Source: Pseudoalteromonas rhizosphaerae
GTDB taxonomy: Bacteria > Pseudomonadota > Gammaproteobacteria > Enterobacterales > Alteromonadaceae
Assembly: GCF_902498845.1 (NCBI RefSeq)
Contig: NZ_CABVLM010000002.1
Location: forward strand, 403,063-467,062
DNA: 64,000 nt
Reading direction: 5' to 3'
Shown one piece after another: positions 37,850 through 47,468 of the stretch. Under the pieces are notes generated by a model. It was not told where the DNA came from, searched no databases, and saw only the letters and a list, made by a program, of their open reading frames with translations. The position numbers were made by a program, and so were the translations under genes. Each line of letters opens with the position of its first letter. The first letter of the stretch is position 1.

Positions 37850-38776
37850 TTATTTTACTGTAATGGCAAAGGTCATTTTTAAGTCATGTAGTAAATGACG
37901 TAGGTTTCGCTTATGTGGAAAAAGTGTGAATGCAGCAGTTGCAATCGATAGGGCTTTAAATTTAGAACCTATTTCTCGATAGTACTCACCATAGCATTCT
38001 AAAATGCGTGCTTGTGCTTTTATTTTCGCCATAACGCCAGCATCATGTTTACAACGCGAGACAATTTCTTTCATTGCATTGAGTCTATTTTTACGGTTTG
38101 CAGTAATAGAACCCGCTCTCATCAAGTAATCCATTGCGATACGCGGTGAAAACGCAACATCACCGATCCTTGCAAGTTTTAACCAGCAATCCCAGTCGCT
38201 AGCGCTATTTAATTGGTTATCAAATCGGCCAATATAATTAATCGCTGAACGCTTAACTACAACCGAAGATGTGCCAATTACATTAGCAAAAATCAGTAAA
38301 TCCATTGGGCATTTTAAATTTTGATAACCCATATTATTTTTATCAACAAATTTTGAAAATTCAGGCCAAAAAGAAAAACAATCGACAATGGGTTCATATT
38401 CTTCGTTAATATGCATATAGTTTGTGAAACTTAAAACGCACTCTGAGTGCTCTTTCATATAGCTTAATTGTTCGTATAACTTATCATCACTCCAGTAATC
38501 ATCAGCGTCTAAAAAAGCAATGTAATCACCTTTTGCTGAGGCAATAGCGCGATTTCTTACATTGACAACGCCAGTGTTTTCTTGCTCTATAACAATTAAC
38601 TGGGGAATTGTTATTTGGGCGGTTTTTAACCACTCAACACTCCCATCTGTTGAACCATCATCAACCACAATAATTTCTAAATTCACGTTTTTTTGTTTAA
38701 CAACACTACTAATGGCCTTGGCTAAATATTGCTTACAATTGTAGTTAGGGATAATAACGCTTATTTCTATACTCAT
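37850..38776 (-). CDS. Family 2 glycosyltransferase
   Basis: 308 residues from ATG 38776, with AGGA 8 bases upstream. GT-A fold: ISVIIPNYNCKQYLAKAISS at the start, VVDDGSTDGSVEW for nucleotide-sugar binding, and the metal-binding FLDADDYWSDDKL. Soluble, acting on the inner face of the membrane on a lipid-linked sugar. It is transcribed away from the main cluster from a divergent region with its own sigma-54 promoter, so it is probably part of the same polysaccharide system. It would fit one of the SypH/I/J transferase roles of V. fischeri. Confidence 0.88.
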   Translation of the reverse strand: MSIEISVIIPNYNCKQYLAKAISSVVKQKNVNLEIIVVDDGSTDGSVEWLKTAQITIPQLIVIEQENTGVVNVRNRAIASAKGDYIAFLDADDYWSDDKLYEQLSYMKEHSECVLSFTNYMHINEEYEPIVDCFSFWPEFSKFVDKNNMGYQNLKCPMDLLIFANVIGTSSVVVKRSAINYIGRFDNQLNSASDWDCWLKLARIGDVAFSPRIAMDYLMRAGSITANRKNRLNAMKEIVSRCKHDAGVMAKIKAQARILECYGEYYREIGSKFKALSIATAAFTLFPHKRNLRHLLHDLKMTFAITVK

Positions 38777-38817
38777 GATCCGCATCCTAGTTTTATAAAT
38801 TAACTAACTAAGTACTA

Positions 38818-38833
38818 CGCAAGTTCAGCGCCA
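38818..38833 (-). promoter_or_regulatory. Putative sigma-54 promoter of the divergent GT2 gene
   Basis: On the minus strand TGGCGCTGAACTTGCG: GG and GC exactly 10 bases apart, close to TGGCACG-N4-TTGCA. The start codon is about 42 bases downstream. Confidence 0.7.
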
Positions 38834-38874
38834 ATTATTTTAATAGGTTTGCGAGGGGGTTTTTGTCTAATGCT

Positions 38875-38887
38875 TTGCATTTTGCAA
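38875..38887. promoter_or_regulatory. Putative activator site shared by divergent sigma-54 promoters
   Basis: A perfect TTGCA-TTT-TGCAA palindrome between the two promoters, about 50 bases from the minus-strand -24 and 58 from the plus-strand -24. A degenerate second copy, TCGCA-AAT-TGACT, is at 38895-38907. Confidence 0.65.
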
Positions 38888-38937
38888 CAGATGTTCGCAA
38901 ATTGACTTTTTAATCATGTTTTTGGTGTGTTTTAACT

Positions 38938-38953
38938 GGGCATGCTTCTTGCG
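38938..38953 (+). promoter_or_regulatory. Putative sigma-54 promoter of the main exopolysaccharide operon
   Basis: GGGCATGCTTCTTGCG: GG (38939) and GC (38951) exactly 10 bases apart. It lies 34 bases before the first ATG of the operon. Confidence 0.65.
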
Positions 38954-38986
38954 AAATAACCATAAGTTATATTTGGAGTGTTGAGC

Positions 38987-40138
38987 ATGAAACATATTGG
39001 CATTGTGGTACCGAGTTTCCATATCCCCTCAGAAACCTTTGTGGTAACTGAGATAAACGCATTAGTAAGAGCTGGGCACAAGGTCAGTGTTATCACCTTT
39101 GCAAATTTAAATAGTTGTACCAATCTTGATAGCAGTGTAAACGTCATTACTATTGAAAAATCGTTGTTATATGCGGCCAAGTTTGCCATGAAAAAACCGC
39201 TGGCAGCATTTAAAGCGGCATTAACAGCAACAAGGTTTACCTCAATCTCGGTCACTTCACTGCTTGGCTACGGATTAAATATTGCTGACATAATCAAACA
39301 ACATGGTATTTCCCACATACACTGCCACTTTATGCATGCGCCTCTGGCGTACTCAATTATAGCCAGCAAAATTGCAGGCATTAGTATCTCCTCGATTGGC
39401 CACGGGCATGACGTATACGTTAATGATACTGATCTTAGGCTGAAACTCTCATTGTGTAATTTCTCCGTGGCCGTGTGCAAAGATATGGCTGAAAAGTTAG
39501 GTAAATACAAAGCGGGTAAAGTTGAGTTGCTGCATTGTGGAGTTGATCTAAGTTTATTTAACGCAACGCCTAACCGACTTAATGAGTCTGTGAAACTATT
39601 ATTTATTGGCCGTTTAGTTGAAAAAAAGGGACTACAATTTTTACTACCCGCAATAAAAAAATTAAATAAAAAATACTCAATATTTTTAGATGTTGTTGGT
39701 GAAGGCCCTTTGATGAACGACCTAAAGTTTTTATGTGAAAAGTTAGGCATTGAAAAAGAAGTTAGATTTTTAGGCAAACAAACGCCACTGTGGCTATCAA
39801 AAAACACCAGTAATTACTCTGCGTTAGTTGCGCCATTTTGCATTTCAAGTAACGGAGATAGAGATACTGGTCCGGTGGTTTTAAAAGAGGCTATGGCTAG
39901 TGGTATTCCAGTGCTCACAACTCAATTAATGGGAGCCAAAGAAATTGTTAATGACTCGGTGGGTTTTAAGTGTGAGCCGTCGAGTATTTCAGGGTTGGAG
40001 AAAATTTTAACGGAGTTTTGTGAATTAAATCCCTATGAGAGATACGCCAAAGGAATTAATGCCAAACGCTTAGTTGCAAATAAGTTTAACGCCAGCTCAC
40101 AAGCTAAAAAATTGTCATCTTGGGTGCAAAACTCTTAA
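38987..40138 (+). CDS. Family 4 glycosyltransferase, first gene of EPS operon
   Basis: 383 residues from the ATG at 38987, with GGAG 8 bases upstream. GT-B fold with an N-terminal acceptor domain (GIVVPSFHIPSETFVVTEIN) and a donor domain holding LLFIGRLVEKKGLQFLLPAI, then GDRDTGPVVLKEAMASGIPV (the EX7E motif). Cytoplasmic, adding a sugar to the lipid-linked repeat unit. It leads the run of genes matching sypK to sypR and could correspond to one of SypH-J. Donor sugar unknown. Confidence 0.9.
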   Translation: MKHIGIVVPSFHIPSETFVVTEINALVRAGHKVSVITFANLNSCTNLDSSVNVITIEKSLLYAAKFAMKKPLAAFKAALTATRFTSISVTSLLGYGLNIADIIKQHGISHIHCHFMHAPLAYSIIASKIAGISISSIGHGHDVYVNDTDLRLKLSLCNFSVAVCKDMAEKLGKYKAGKVELLHCGVDLSLFNATPNRLNESVKLLFIGRLVEKKGLQFLLPAIKKLNKKYSIFLDVVGEGPLMNDLKFLCEKLGIEKEVRFLGKQTPLWLSKNTSNYSALVAPFCISSNGDRDTGPVVLKEAMASGIPVLTTQLMGAKEIVNDSVGFKCEPSSISGLEKILTEFCELNPYERYAKGINAKRLVANKFNASSQAKKLSSWVQNS

Positions 40139-40147
40139 GGAATAAAG

Positions 40148-41560
40148 ATGAACGGATTAAAGCAAATCGCCTATTTTGGACTATCAACCTTGTTACTTAA
40201 GGGACTTGGCTTTGCTTTGTTGCCTATATCTACTCGTCTTTTAAGCCAAGCTCAATTTGGTGAGCTAAACTTTTTAGTTTCTATTTCCGCTGTTATGTCT
40301 TTGTTGTTGTGTTTAGGGTTACCCGAATTATTGTTCAAGCAACAAATGAAAAATGCGGTTTATAAACAAGCCTTGTTTAGAGACGCGATTATTTTATGTA
40401 GTGTTTTGAGTGCGTTGTTTGTTGTTATTATGGTGTTATTTACCAGCTCATTTAGTGTGTTATTACCCATCTCCATTAATAAACTTGATCTGCAGTTATT
40501 AGCAGTTAATTTAGCATTTTCTGCTGTGCTATCCATTGTGTTTTGCTTTTTAAGATATTACGAAATGGCTAAGCAGTTCTGCTTTTTAGCTATTTTACAA
40601 GGAGTGGGGCAAACGCTACTCACCATTATATTACTTTACTTAGGCTATGGAGTAACGGGGGTTATGGTGTCGGGTGCTGTGTCGAGCTTTATTGTGCTGA
40701 TGATTTCGTTATGCGTCATTGGCCGCACAATTACGATTAGTTTTAACTATGTTCCTTGGAATATAAGTTATAAAAATAGTTTGTTTTTATTAAGTATTAT
40801 TGCTTCATCGCTGTTTGTATATGCAAATAATGGCGCTGAAAACTGGTTTATTGCAGCCAGTGTCGGAAAAGAAAAGCTTGCCCAATATTATGTGGCAATG
40901 CAATTTGCAGTTATGACTTCGTTTACCTTTGAACCGATCAGAATGTGGTGGTTTTCTCGTCGTTTTAATGAATTAACTTCTTGTCGCACTCGTTATGTTT
41001 CTTTATGTGAGCTAAGTTTAGAAATCGCAATTGCGTTGTGTGCAGTAATGCTTATTGTTGCGCCTCATTTATTTATCTTGGTTTTACCACAAGGTTACTT
41101 ACTAAATTCTTGGCTTTTACCCAGTTTAATATTTATTGTTGTACTTAGGCATCACAGCGATCTACTCAATATTGGTTGTTATATTCATTTTAACGCACTA
41201 TTTGTCACTATTATTAATGCTGTTAGTGCAGCTTGCGTACTAATAGCATTGGGTATTTTAGTGCCTAAATGGGGAGTGCTTGGCGCAGTGGTCAGCTTAG
41301 TATTTGCACAAACTCTTAAAACAGTGTTGTTTGTTGTTGTTAGCCAAAAGCTCGAAAATCTGGCATTTAGTATTCAGCGATTAGTACCTAGCTGGCTCTG
41401 TTTTATTAGTGTTTTTGCCCTGGGCGTAAGTGAAATTACTCATTATGTAATTTGGCAAATCGCGGCTTTAGTTTGCCTAGTAGGCGTTTTATTTAATAAG
41501 TATCAAAACAGAATAATGGCAATACTGAATCAGTATGTAACAAGGAAAGCACATGGTTAA
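40148..41560 (+). CDS. sypK: Oligosaccharide flippase (Wzx-type, SypK-like)
   Basis: 470 residues with 12-14 TM segments, MATE/MOP flippase type, opening GLKQIAYFGLSTLLLKGLGF and PISTRLLSQAQFGELNFLVS. It should carry the lipid-linked repeat unit across the inner membrane for Wzy-type polymerisation. It overlaps the next gene by 8 bases. Position and type match SypK. Confidence 0.85.
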   Translation: MNGLKQIAYFGLSTLLLKGLGFALLPISTRLLSQAQFGELNFLVSISAVMSLLLCLGLPELLFKQQMKNAVYKQALFRDAIILCSVLSALFVVIMVLFTSSFSVLLPISINKLDLQLLAVNLAFSAVLSIVFCFLRYYEMAKQFCFLAILQGVGQTLLTIILLYLGYGVTGVMVSGAVSSFIVLMISLCVIGRTITISFNYVPWNISYKNSLFLLSIIASSLFVYANNGAENWFIAASVGKEKLAQYYVAMQFAVMTSFTFEPIRMWWFSRRFNELTSCRTRYVSLCELSLEIAIALCAVMLIVAPHLFILVLPQGYLLNSWLLPSLIFIVVLRHHSDLLNIGCYIHFNALFVTIINAVSAACVLIALGILVPKWGVLGAVVSLVFAQTLKTVLFVVVSQKLENLAFSIQRLVPSWLCFISVFALGVSEITHYVIWQIAALVCLVGVLFNKYQNRIMAILNQYVTRKAHG

Positions 41561-42905
41561 TTGGTATAAAGCGCATTGCCACTTAATAAATGGCTTGGTG
41601 ATTACTGTGCTCATTTTAGGTTTGTATTCGCTATTTGGCCCCATAGCCGCTTTTGCCTTGTTGCTATTACCGTTTGCGGGTTTTTTGGCGATACGTATTA
41701 GCACCGTGTTTATTATATTATTTATTTTGTTTAGCTATTTTAGAATCCACGAGGCGTTTGTTTTTCTAATGCCGCTTAAAATTCCTAAATTACTTGCTTT
41801 AGCATCTTTACTGGCCATTGCATGGCATTTATTTGTATCTAAAACTTTAAAACCACATTGGAGCTCTACGCATCTTATTTTTGTAATTTGGTTCGCCTGG
41901 CTCACTGTATGCGTATTTTCAGCTTCAAATAGAGGCGTTGCTATTGAGTATTGGTCTGGTGTGTTGGTTAAAGTATTTATTATGGTATTTGCTATTAGCT
42001 GGTGGTTAACGCGGTTTTCGCATTTTAGTTACGTTAGGCTGGGTATTATGATCTCAGGTGTCACTATCGCTTTAGTGGCGTTGAATAACAAAATAAACGG
42101 TGTGGGGTTAGTTGAAGGAACTAGAGTGACTATTTCACGGGAATATCGCTCGCAATTAGGTGATCCCAATGATTTATCTTTGGTGTTGATGTTTCCTGTT
42201 TCATTTTTAGCAGCTGAACTTTTTGATACAAATAGTAATAAGTATCGACGTACTTTTGCCGGAGTTGGTTTGATTTTGGCTATTTCCGGTGTTATTGCCA
42301 CTCAAAGTCGTGGTGGTTTATTAGGAATAGCCGCTATTTTAAGTTTCTTTTTATATAAAAAAGTCAAAAATCCCTTCGTAGTGGCTATGTGCGGTGGTGT
42401 CGCTATGCTTGCCATGATGATTTTTGCTGGTATTTCTGACCGACAAAGTGGTGGTGCGGCAGAAGGAGGTGTCGATGAATCAGCAATGGGTAGGATCTAT
42501 GCTTGGCAGGCTGCAATCAATATGGCGTTGTCTAATCCATTAACTGGCGTTGGAGTTAATAATTTTTTTGTAAATTACTATTTTTACAGTCCTCATTGGG
42601 ATGGCAAGAATCATGCAGTACATAGCACATGGTTTCAGGTGTTAGGTGAAACTGGCTTTGTTGGCTTTTGTATTTTTTTACTCGTGATAGCCAGTATTTA
42701 TCGAAGTCTGTCGCGGGTTTATTGTATTAATAAACGTAGTTTTAATCCTGAAGTGATGGTGAACGCTAACGCATTAAAGGCCGGTTTAATTGGCTTTATG
42801 GTTGCTGGCACTTTTTTAACTCAAGCTTTTACATGGCCACTGTATATTATTCTGGCTCTGACTATTGCACTAGAAAAGCTTACTATAGAAAGTAATAAGG
42901 AATAA
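41553..42905 (+). CDS. sypL: O-antigen ligase/polymerase family protein (SypL-like)
   Basis: 450 residues with about 11 TM segments. The Wzy_C domain is near residues 245-380: IATQSRGGLLGIAAI and GRIYAWQAAINMALSNPLTG, followed by the periplasmic HAVHSTWFQVLGETGFVGF. It polymerises or transfers repeat units on the periplasmic face. The AAGGA ribosome-binding site is within the end of the flippase gene. Confidence 0.88.
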   Translation: MVNWYKAHCHLINGLVITVLILGLYSLFGPIAAFALLLLPFAGFLAIRISTVFIILFILFSYFRIHEAFVFLMPLKIPKLLALASLLAIAWHLFVSKTLKPHWSSTHLIFVIWFAWLTVCVFSASNRGVAIEYWSGVLVKVFIMVFAISWWLTRFSHFSYVRLGIMISGVTIALVALNNKINGVGLVEGTRVTISREYRSQLGDPNDLSLVLMFPVSFLAAELFDTNSNKYRRTFAGVGLILAISGVIATQSRGGLLGIAAILSFFLYKKVKNPFVVAMCGGVAMLAMMIFAGISDRQSGGAAEGGVDESAMGRIYAWQAAINMALSNPLTGVGVNNFFVNYYFYSPHWDGKNHAVHSTWFQVLGETGFVGFCIFLLVIASIYRSLSRVYCINKRSFNPEVMVNANALKAGLIGFMVAGTFLTQAFTWPLYIILALTIALEKLTIESNKE

Positions 42906-42909
42906 CAAT

Positions 42910-43614
42910 ATGTTGATACAGCTTAAACTTTGGCTAAAAAATAGTAATAATCCATTAGCGACATGGTTGTTTCAATTTGCAAAGTCGCTTCGCAATCCGC
43001 AAATCATCGTAATCCCTGTGCTACATGCTTCACTTTACTATTTGCATTATTTTATAAAAGAGTTATGCCATGAGCTAGTTCGGATTTTTTATTATACACC
43101 TTTATTTAAAAGCCAAATTAAGGGCAGTAAAAAGCGCTTATATTTATATTCAGGTATGCCGCAAATACTTGGCAAGTTAAAAATTGAATGCAAAGACGAT
43201 GTGAGAATTTCAGGGATCAGCACCTTATGTGGGCGGGTGAGTAATGAGCGAGAGCCGCTACTAAGTATTGGCAATAATGTTGACATTGGTTGGCAAAATG
43301 CTTTTTCTGTAGGGCGCACCATTATTCTTGAAGACGATGTCAGGCTGGCAGGACGAGTTTTTTTAGCCGGTTTTCCTGGGCATCCAATTGACTGTGATCG
43401 CCGCGCTAACTCTGAAAGCGATGATGAATCTCAAATTGGTGACATTATAATAAAACGCGGTGCTTGGCTGGGCACTGGAGTGACTGTACTGGGCGGTGTC
43501 ACAATCGGTGAGGGGGCGATAATTGGTGCGGGAAGTGTGGTTACTAAAGATATTCCTGATTTTACTATTGCTGCGGGAAACCCTGCCAAAGTAGTTAAAA
43601 AAATTAAGGGGTAA
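42910..43614 (+). CDS. sypM: Hexapeptide-repeat acyltransferase (SypM-like)
   Basis: 234 residues. The C-terminal half is a left-handed beta-helix of hexapeptide repeats (IIKRGAWLGTGVTVLGGVTI, GEGAIIGAGSVVTKDIPDF, AAGNPAKVVKKI). The N-terminal ~75 residues are a family-specific extension. It probably O-acetylates the sugar repeat in the cytoplasm. Four bases separate it from the polymerase gene and four from the next GT. Confidence 0.88.
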   Translation: MLIQLKLWLKNSNNPLATWLFQFAKSLRNPQIIVIPVLHASLYYLHYFIKELCHELVRIFYYTPLFKSQIKGSKKRLYLYSGMPQILGKLKIECKDDVRISGISTLCGRVSNEREPLLSIGNNVDIGWQNAFSVGRTIILEDDVRLAGRVFLAGFPGHPIDCDRRANSESDDESQIGDIIIKRGAWLGTGVTVLGGVTIGEGAIIGAGSVVTKDIPDFTIAAGNPAKVVKKIKG

Positions 43615-43618
43615 GTGT

Positions 43619-44755
43619 ATGAAATTTATTGTATTTGGTGAAGACTGGGCGAGTCATCCAAGCAGTACTCAACATTTATTTTCAGAGCTTGCTAAGCAGC
43701 ATGAAGTACACTGGATAAACTCCATTGGTATGCGAAAACCAAGCGCTAAATTTCATGACATTAAACGTATGCTCAGCAAGTTAAAGCAGTTATTTCGACA
43801 GTCTAAAACTGCTGCAATAGCCACACCCAACAATATGACTGTTTATAAGCTGCCTGTATTACCTTGGCACGATAATCGACTCATTCGATGTTTTAACCGC
43901 TGGATTTTTTCTCGTTACCTTGCACCCTCAACTTGTAGTGAGCCGATTATGTATTGGTTAAGTGTGCCAACTGCACACTATTTATTTGATAAAAAAACCA
44001 CTGATAAATTAATTTATTATTGCGGCGATGATTTTTCTGCGTTGGCAGGGGTTGATGCTAAACTCGTTGCCCCCTTTGAGCAGCAGCTTATTAATAGCGC
44101 AGATCTTATCTATGTGATCAGTGAGTTATTGCTGGCAAAGATGCCCGCTACAAAAACAAAAATGCTGACCCACGGCGTAAGTTATGAGCTATTTACAAGC
44201 GACGTTGAAAAAGCCGATGAAATACAAACTATAAAAGAACCTATTATTGGCTTTTACGGCAGTATTAATGCTTGGTTAGATATTGCGTTATTAACCGCCT
44301 TGGTGGCTGCAAGGCCGCATTATCAACTCGTGCTTATCGGAGATATTGTGACCCCTGTTACACAGCTATTGCAGTTTAAAAATGTTACGCATATTGGCGC
44401 AGTTAGCCACGACCGTTTAGTATCGTTTTCTGCTCATTGGGATGTGTCGATTTTACCTTTTGTGAATAATGAGCAAATCAGAGCGTGCGATCCGCTAAAA
44501 CTTAAAGAATATTTAGCGACAGGTAAACCGATTGTCGCAACTGATTTTCCTGCAGTTAGTAATTATACGCCGCATATTTTTATTGCTCACTCTAGTCATG
44601 ACTTTATTAACAAGGTCGATGAGGCGCTTTCGTTAACTCAGCCACAATTAACATTATTAAACAGCGTACAAAAGAATCTAGCAAAAGCGCACAGCTGGCA
44701 GGCAAAGGCGCTTATTGTTAACGAAGACCTGCTGCGACTAAATCCTCCACATTGA
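43619..44755 (+). CDS. Glycosyltransferase, GT-B fold (SypN-like)
   Basis: 378 residues. The C-terminal half resembles GT4 donor domains (IIGFYGSINAWLDIALLTAL; HWDVSILPFVNNEQIRACDP; LKEYLATGKPIVATDFP). The N-terminal half has GEDWASHPSSTQHLFSELAK. This fold is common in enzymes adding sugars in exopolysaccharide assembly. It is the last gene of the first sub-operon; a new sigma-54 promoter follows 18 bases after the stop. Confidence 0.85.
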   Translation: MKFIVFGEDWASHPSSTQHLFSELAKQHEVHWINSIGMRKPSAKFHDIKRMLSKLKQLFRQSKTAAIATPNNMTVYKLPVLPWHDNRLIRCFNRWIFSRYLAPSTCSEPIMYWLSVPTAHYLFDKKTTDKLIYYCGDDFSALAGVDAKLVAPFEQQLINSADLIYVISELLLAKMPATKTKMLTHGVSYELFTSDVEKADEIQTIKEPIIGFYGSINAWLDIALLTALVAARPHYQLVLIGDIVTPVTQLLQFKNVTHIGAVSHDRLVSFSAHWDVSILPFVNNEQIRACDPLKLKEYLATGKPIVATDFPAVSNYTPHIFIAHSSHDFINKVDEALSLTQPQLTLLNSVQKNLAKAHSWQAKALIVNEDLLRLNPPH

Positions 44756-44772
44756 GCATTAAAATGTAATCT

Positions 44773-44788
44773 TGGCGCGCCCTGTGCA
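44773..44788 (+). promoter_or_regulatory. Putative sigma-54 promoter of the sypO-like operon
   Basis: TGGCGCGCCCTGTGCA: GG (44774) and GC (44786) with exactly 10 bases between, the best consensus match in the window. The next gene starts 99 bases downstream. Confidence 0.72.
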
Positions 44789-44856
44789 ACTACCTTATTA
44801 AACTAGGCTATTTACAGTGTAAATTTTTATTATGCAAATAGCCGTTAAATTTCGCA

Positions 44857-44869
44857 TTGCAATATGCAA
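44857..44869. promoter_or_regulatory. Putative activator site downstream of the sypO promoter
   Basis: A perfect TTGCA-ATA-TGCAA palindrome. A partial copy, TTTTA-TTA-TGCAA, lies at 44825-44837, 32 bases away centre to centre. Unusually, both lie between the promoter and the gene. Confidence 0.55.
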
Positions 44870-44886
44870 ATTAATAGGTAGGGATT

Positions 44887-46380
44887 ATGTTAGTTAGAGA
44901 GCAAATAAAAAGGTTACTTTATTTAGCTTTGTATGCAGTTTATACAAGGGCGAAACTATTTGTTTTGCCTCTGTTCATCGTACCTGTTGTGGTTATTTTA
45001 CTCGCTGCAACTGCGCAAAAGCAGTACACAAACCATGCAACAATCTTAATAGAAGAATCTGCATTACTAAACCCATATTTAGATGACTTGTCTTTTTCGT
45101 TTGATTTATCAAATCGTATGGCTGCATTACGCACGCTTGTAATAAGTCGAAAGGTGTTGATAGCTGTTGCGAAAGAAACAAACTTAGTTGCTAAAGATGC
45201 AAGCCCTGCTGTTATTGAAAAAATTCATCAAGAACTCTCACAAGCGCTTTCTTTATCACTGGTTGGTGATGAATTGGTGCGAGTTAACTTTACTTGGCAT
45301 GACCAAACTCAAATGAAAGCAGTATTAGAAAAAGTGGTTGAGAAATTTATAGAGAGTTTATTAGCACCAACCAAGGCCTCGCTTGATACGTCTGAGCAAT
45401 TTTTTTATCAACAGTTAGTCAGTTTACGAGAAGAACTCGAGGTTTCTGAAGAGTCGCTAGCTAATTTTAAAGCTAAAAATAGCAACACTTTACCTGCTGT
45501 TTTACATAGCAATAGACAAACGTTCGATAAGTTACTGAGTGATCAACAACAAAAGTCTATCGTCTTATCAGGTGCAAAAGCCAAGCTTGAAGCGCTAACA
45601 ACAAAAATGGGCCAAGCAAACCCAATTTTAGGACGCATAGAAGAAAAAATCATTAATGCCGAATCACAGTTGAGCTTTTTAAAAACCCGTTATACCGAAA
45701 AGCACAGTAAAGTCGTGTCGAAAAAACGTGAACTGCTGAGTATTCGAGCTCGCCAACAGGCTTTAATAGAAAGTGGCAAAAATCTAGATGCAACAAACAT
45801 AGATCAACTTTGGCAAATGGCCAATACTCTTCCTGATGGCAAAGACAATGAAAGTAATGTGCTTGTTTCACAGATACTTGCATTAGAAGAAGCAAAAAAC
45901 ACTGTGCTCCAACATCAACAAGAGTTTGCCATGTTGGAGCAGCAAGTTAATACGGTGAGTGAAAGATTATTAGTTACAAGCGATATAGAGAAACAATTAA
46001 GAAAGCTAGAGCGGGATTACGACGTTAAGCAATCACTTTATAAAGATATGCTGGGACGTTACGAGATGGCAAAAGTAACGGGTAAATTAGTTAAATATGA
46101 AGGGCCTGACAAAGTAAAAACCATAGAACGAGCTTACAGCCCAACCCAGCCAATTAATACCTCTTTAGTTGTGGCGATTATTTTGGGGATTGTTTTAGGC
46201 ATATTTACAAGCACCACCTGTGTATTTGTAGCGACATTATTTGATAGTCACTTAAAAGATATTCAAACCATTGAAAAACTATCTGCTTTGGAAGTAGTTA
46301 CTATTTTACCTATTGTTGGCAAAGGTTCATTACATGTTCCTGCTAGCCCATCAATGCACTTTATTAATAAGGGGAGTTAG
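44887..46380 (+). CDS. sypO: Chain-length determinant, Wzz/GumC family (SypO-like)
   Basis: 497 residues. TM1 is around residues 18-40 (FVLPLFIVPVVVILLAA) and TM2 around 422-447. Between them is a long periplasmic coiled-coil region (about 165-385). The PxxP-like element before TM2 reads AYSPTQPINTSLV. There is no cytoplasmic kinase domain, so it is a pure co-polymerase controlling polymer length. Confidence 0.9.
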   Translation: MLVREQIKRLLYLALYAVYTRAKLFVLPLFIVPVVVILLAATAQKQYTNHATILIEESALLNPYLDDLSFSFDLSNRMAALRTLVISRKVLIAVAKETNLVAKDASPAVIEKIHQELSQALSLSLVGDELVRVNFTWHDQTQMKAVLEKVVEKFIESLLAPTKASLDTSEQFFYQQLVSLREELEVSEESLANFKAKNSNTLPAVLHSNRQTFDKLLSDQQQKSIVLSGAKAKLEALTTKMGQANPILGRIEEKIINAESQLSFLKTRYTEKHSKVVSKKRELLSIRARQQALIESGKNLDATNIDQLWQMANTLPDGKDNESNVLVSQILALEEAKNTVLQHQQEFAMLEQQVNTVSERLLVTSDIEKQLRKLERDYDVKQSLYKDMLGRYEMAKVTGKLVKYEGPDKVKTIERAYSPTQPINTSLVVAIILGIVLGIFTSTTCVFVATLFDSHLKDIQTIEKLSALEVVTILPIVGKGSLHVPASPSMHFINKGS

Positions 46381-46381
46381 C

Positions 46382-47458
46382 ATGAACGTCCTACATTTAG
46401 TTCAGCACTTTAAAATAGGCGGCCTTGAAAAAATGGCTGTGACCTTAATGCAAAAAAGCCAATTCGCAAGCACCAGTATTATTGTTTCGCTAGAGGGCAA
46501 TGAGCAAGAAGCAGTTAGTGAGTGGCCTGCTTTAGCTTTATTTGAACAAAAACTGATTAGCTTAGATAAAGCGCCTAGGTTTGATCTAAGTATTATCAAA
46601 AAGCTCACTGAAATAATTAAAACACACGAGATTAAAGTGATTCATAGTCATCACATTGGTCCTATGTTGTACGCGAGTCTAGCCTGTCTTACAAATACTC
46701 AGGTAAAGCATGTCTCTACTATTCATGATGCTTGGTATTTAAAGAGCTTTAAACAGCGTTTAATTACCAAAGCACTTAATAAGTTAACTAAAATTCACTG
46801 GGTTGCAGATGCACAAGTGGTCGCGAATGAATTTTATAATGAAACAGCGATCACGGCAGATAAAACCATTCTGAACGGTATCGACTTACAGCAGTTTAAT
46901 CACATCAATGAAGCAACCGCACGGCTCAAACTTGATCTTCCTGCTGATAAAAAGTTAATTGGTTGCTCTGCACGATTAGAGCCGGGAAAAGGGCATTTGG
47001 ATCTCATTAAACTACTGCCTTTGCTGCCTAAAGACATCGAATTAGTGTTTGCTGGTAATGGTAGCTTACGCTTTTCGTTACTCAGTGCGGCAGTATCGCT
47101 TGGGGTGGTAGAACGAGTGCATTTTTTAGGGAATGTACAGCATATGCAGCTATTTTACTCAGCTATTAACGTTATGTGTCTTTATTCACAAAGAGAAGGA
47201 CTGCCCTTATCAATTTTAGAGTCAATGGCGTGTGGCAAAGTAATTGTGGCGACTGATGTTGGCGGTATCAGCGAGGTCGTTACAGAAGAGCAAGGTATAT
47301 TAGTCAAGCCAAATGACTCTTTTGGCCTAAAAATTGCGCTATTGAAAGCATTAGACATGAAATATGGGCTGTGTATTCGAGAGCATATTCTCTCAATTGC
47401 AGATGCAAACAAAATGAGTGAAGCGTATGACCACTTCTATAATGGCTTAGCTTCATAA
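46382..47458 (+). CDS. Family 4 glycosyltransferase (SypP-like)
   Basis: 358 residues from the ATG at 46382, with GGGGAG upstream; its start touches the end of the chain-length gene. GT-B fold: VLHLVQHFKIGGLEKMAVTL (the glycine-rich acceptor loop), IGCSARLEPGKGHLDLIKLL, and YSQREGLPLSILESMACGKV with the EX7E motif. It acts in the cytoplasm on the lipid-linked repeat. Position matches SypP of V. fischeri. Confidence 0.9.
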   Translation: MNVLHLVQHFKIGGLEKMAVTLMQKSQFASTSIIVSLEGNEQEAVSEWPALALFEQKLISLDKAPRFDLSIIKKLTEIIKTHEIKVIHSHHIGPMLYASLACLTNTQVKHVSTIHDAWYLKSFKQRLITKALNKLTKIHWVADAQVVANEFYNETAITADKTILNGIDLQQFNHINEATARLKLDLPADKKLIGCSARLEPGKGHLDLIKLLPLLPKDIELVFAGNGSLRFSLLSAAVSLGVVERVHFLGNVQHMQLFYSAINVMCLYSQREGLPLSILESMACGKVIVATDVGGISEVVTEEQGILVKPNDSFGLKIALLKALDMKYGLCIREHILSIADANKMSEAYDHFYNGLAS

Positions 47459-47468
47459 GGGGAATGCA

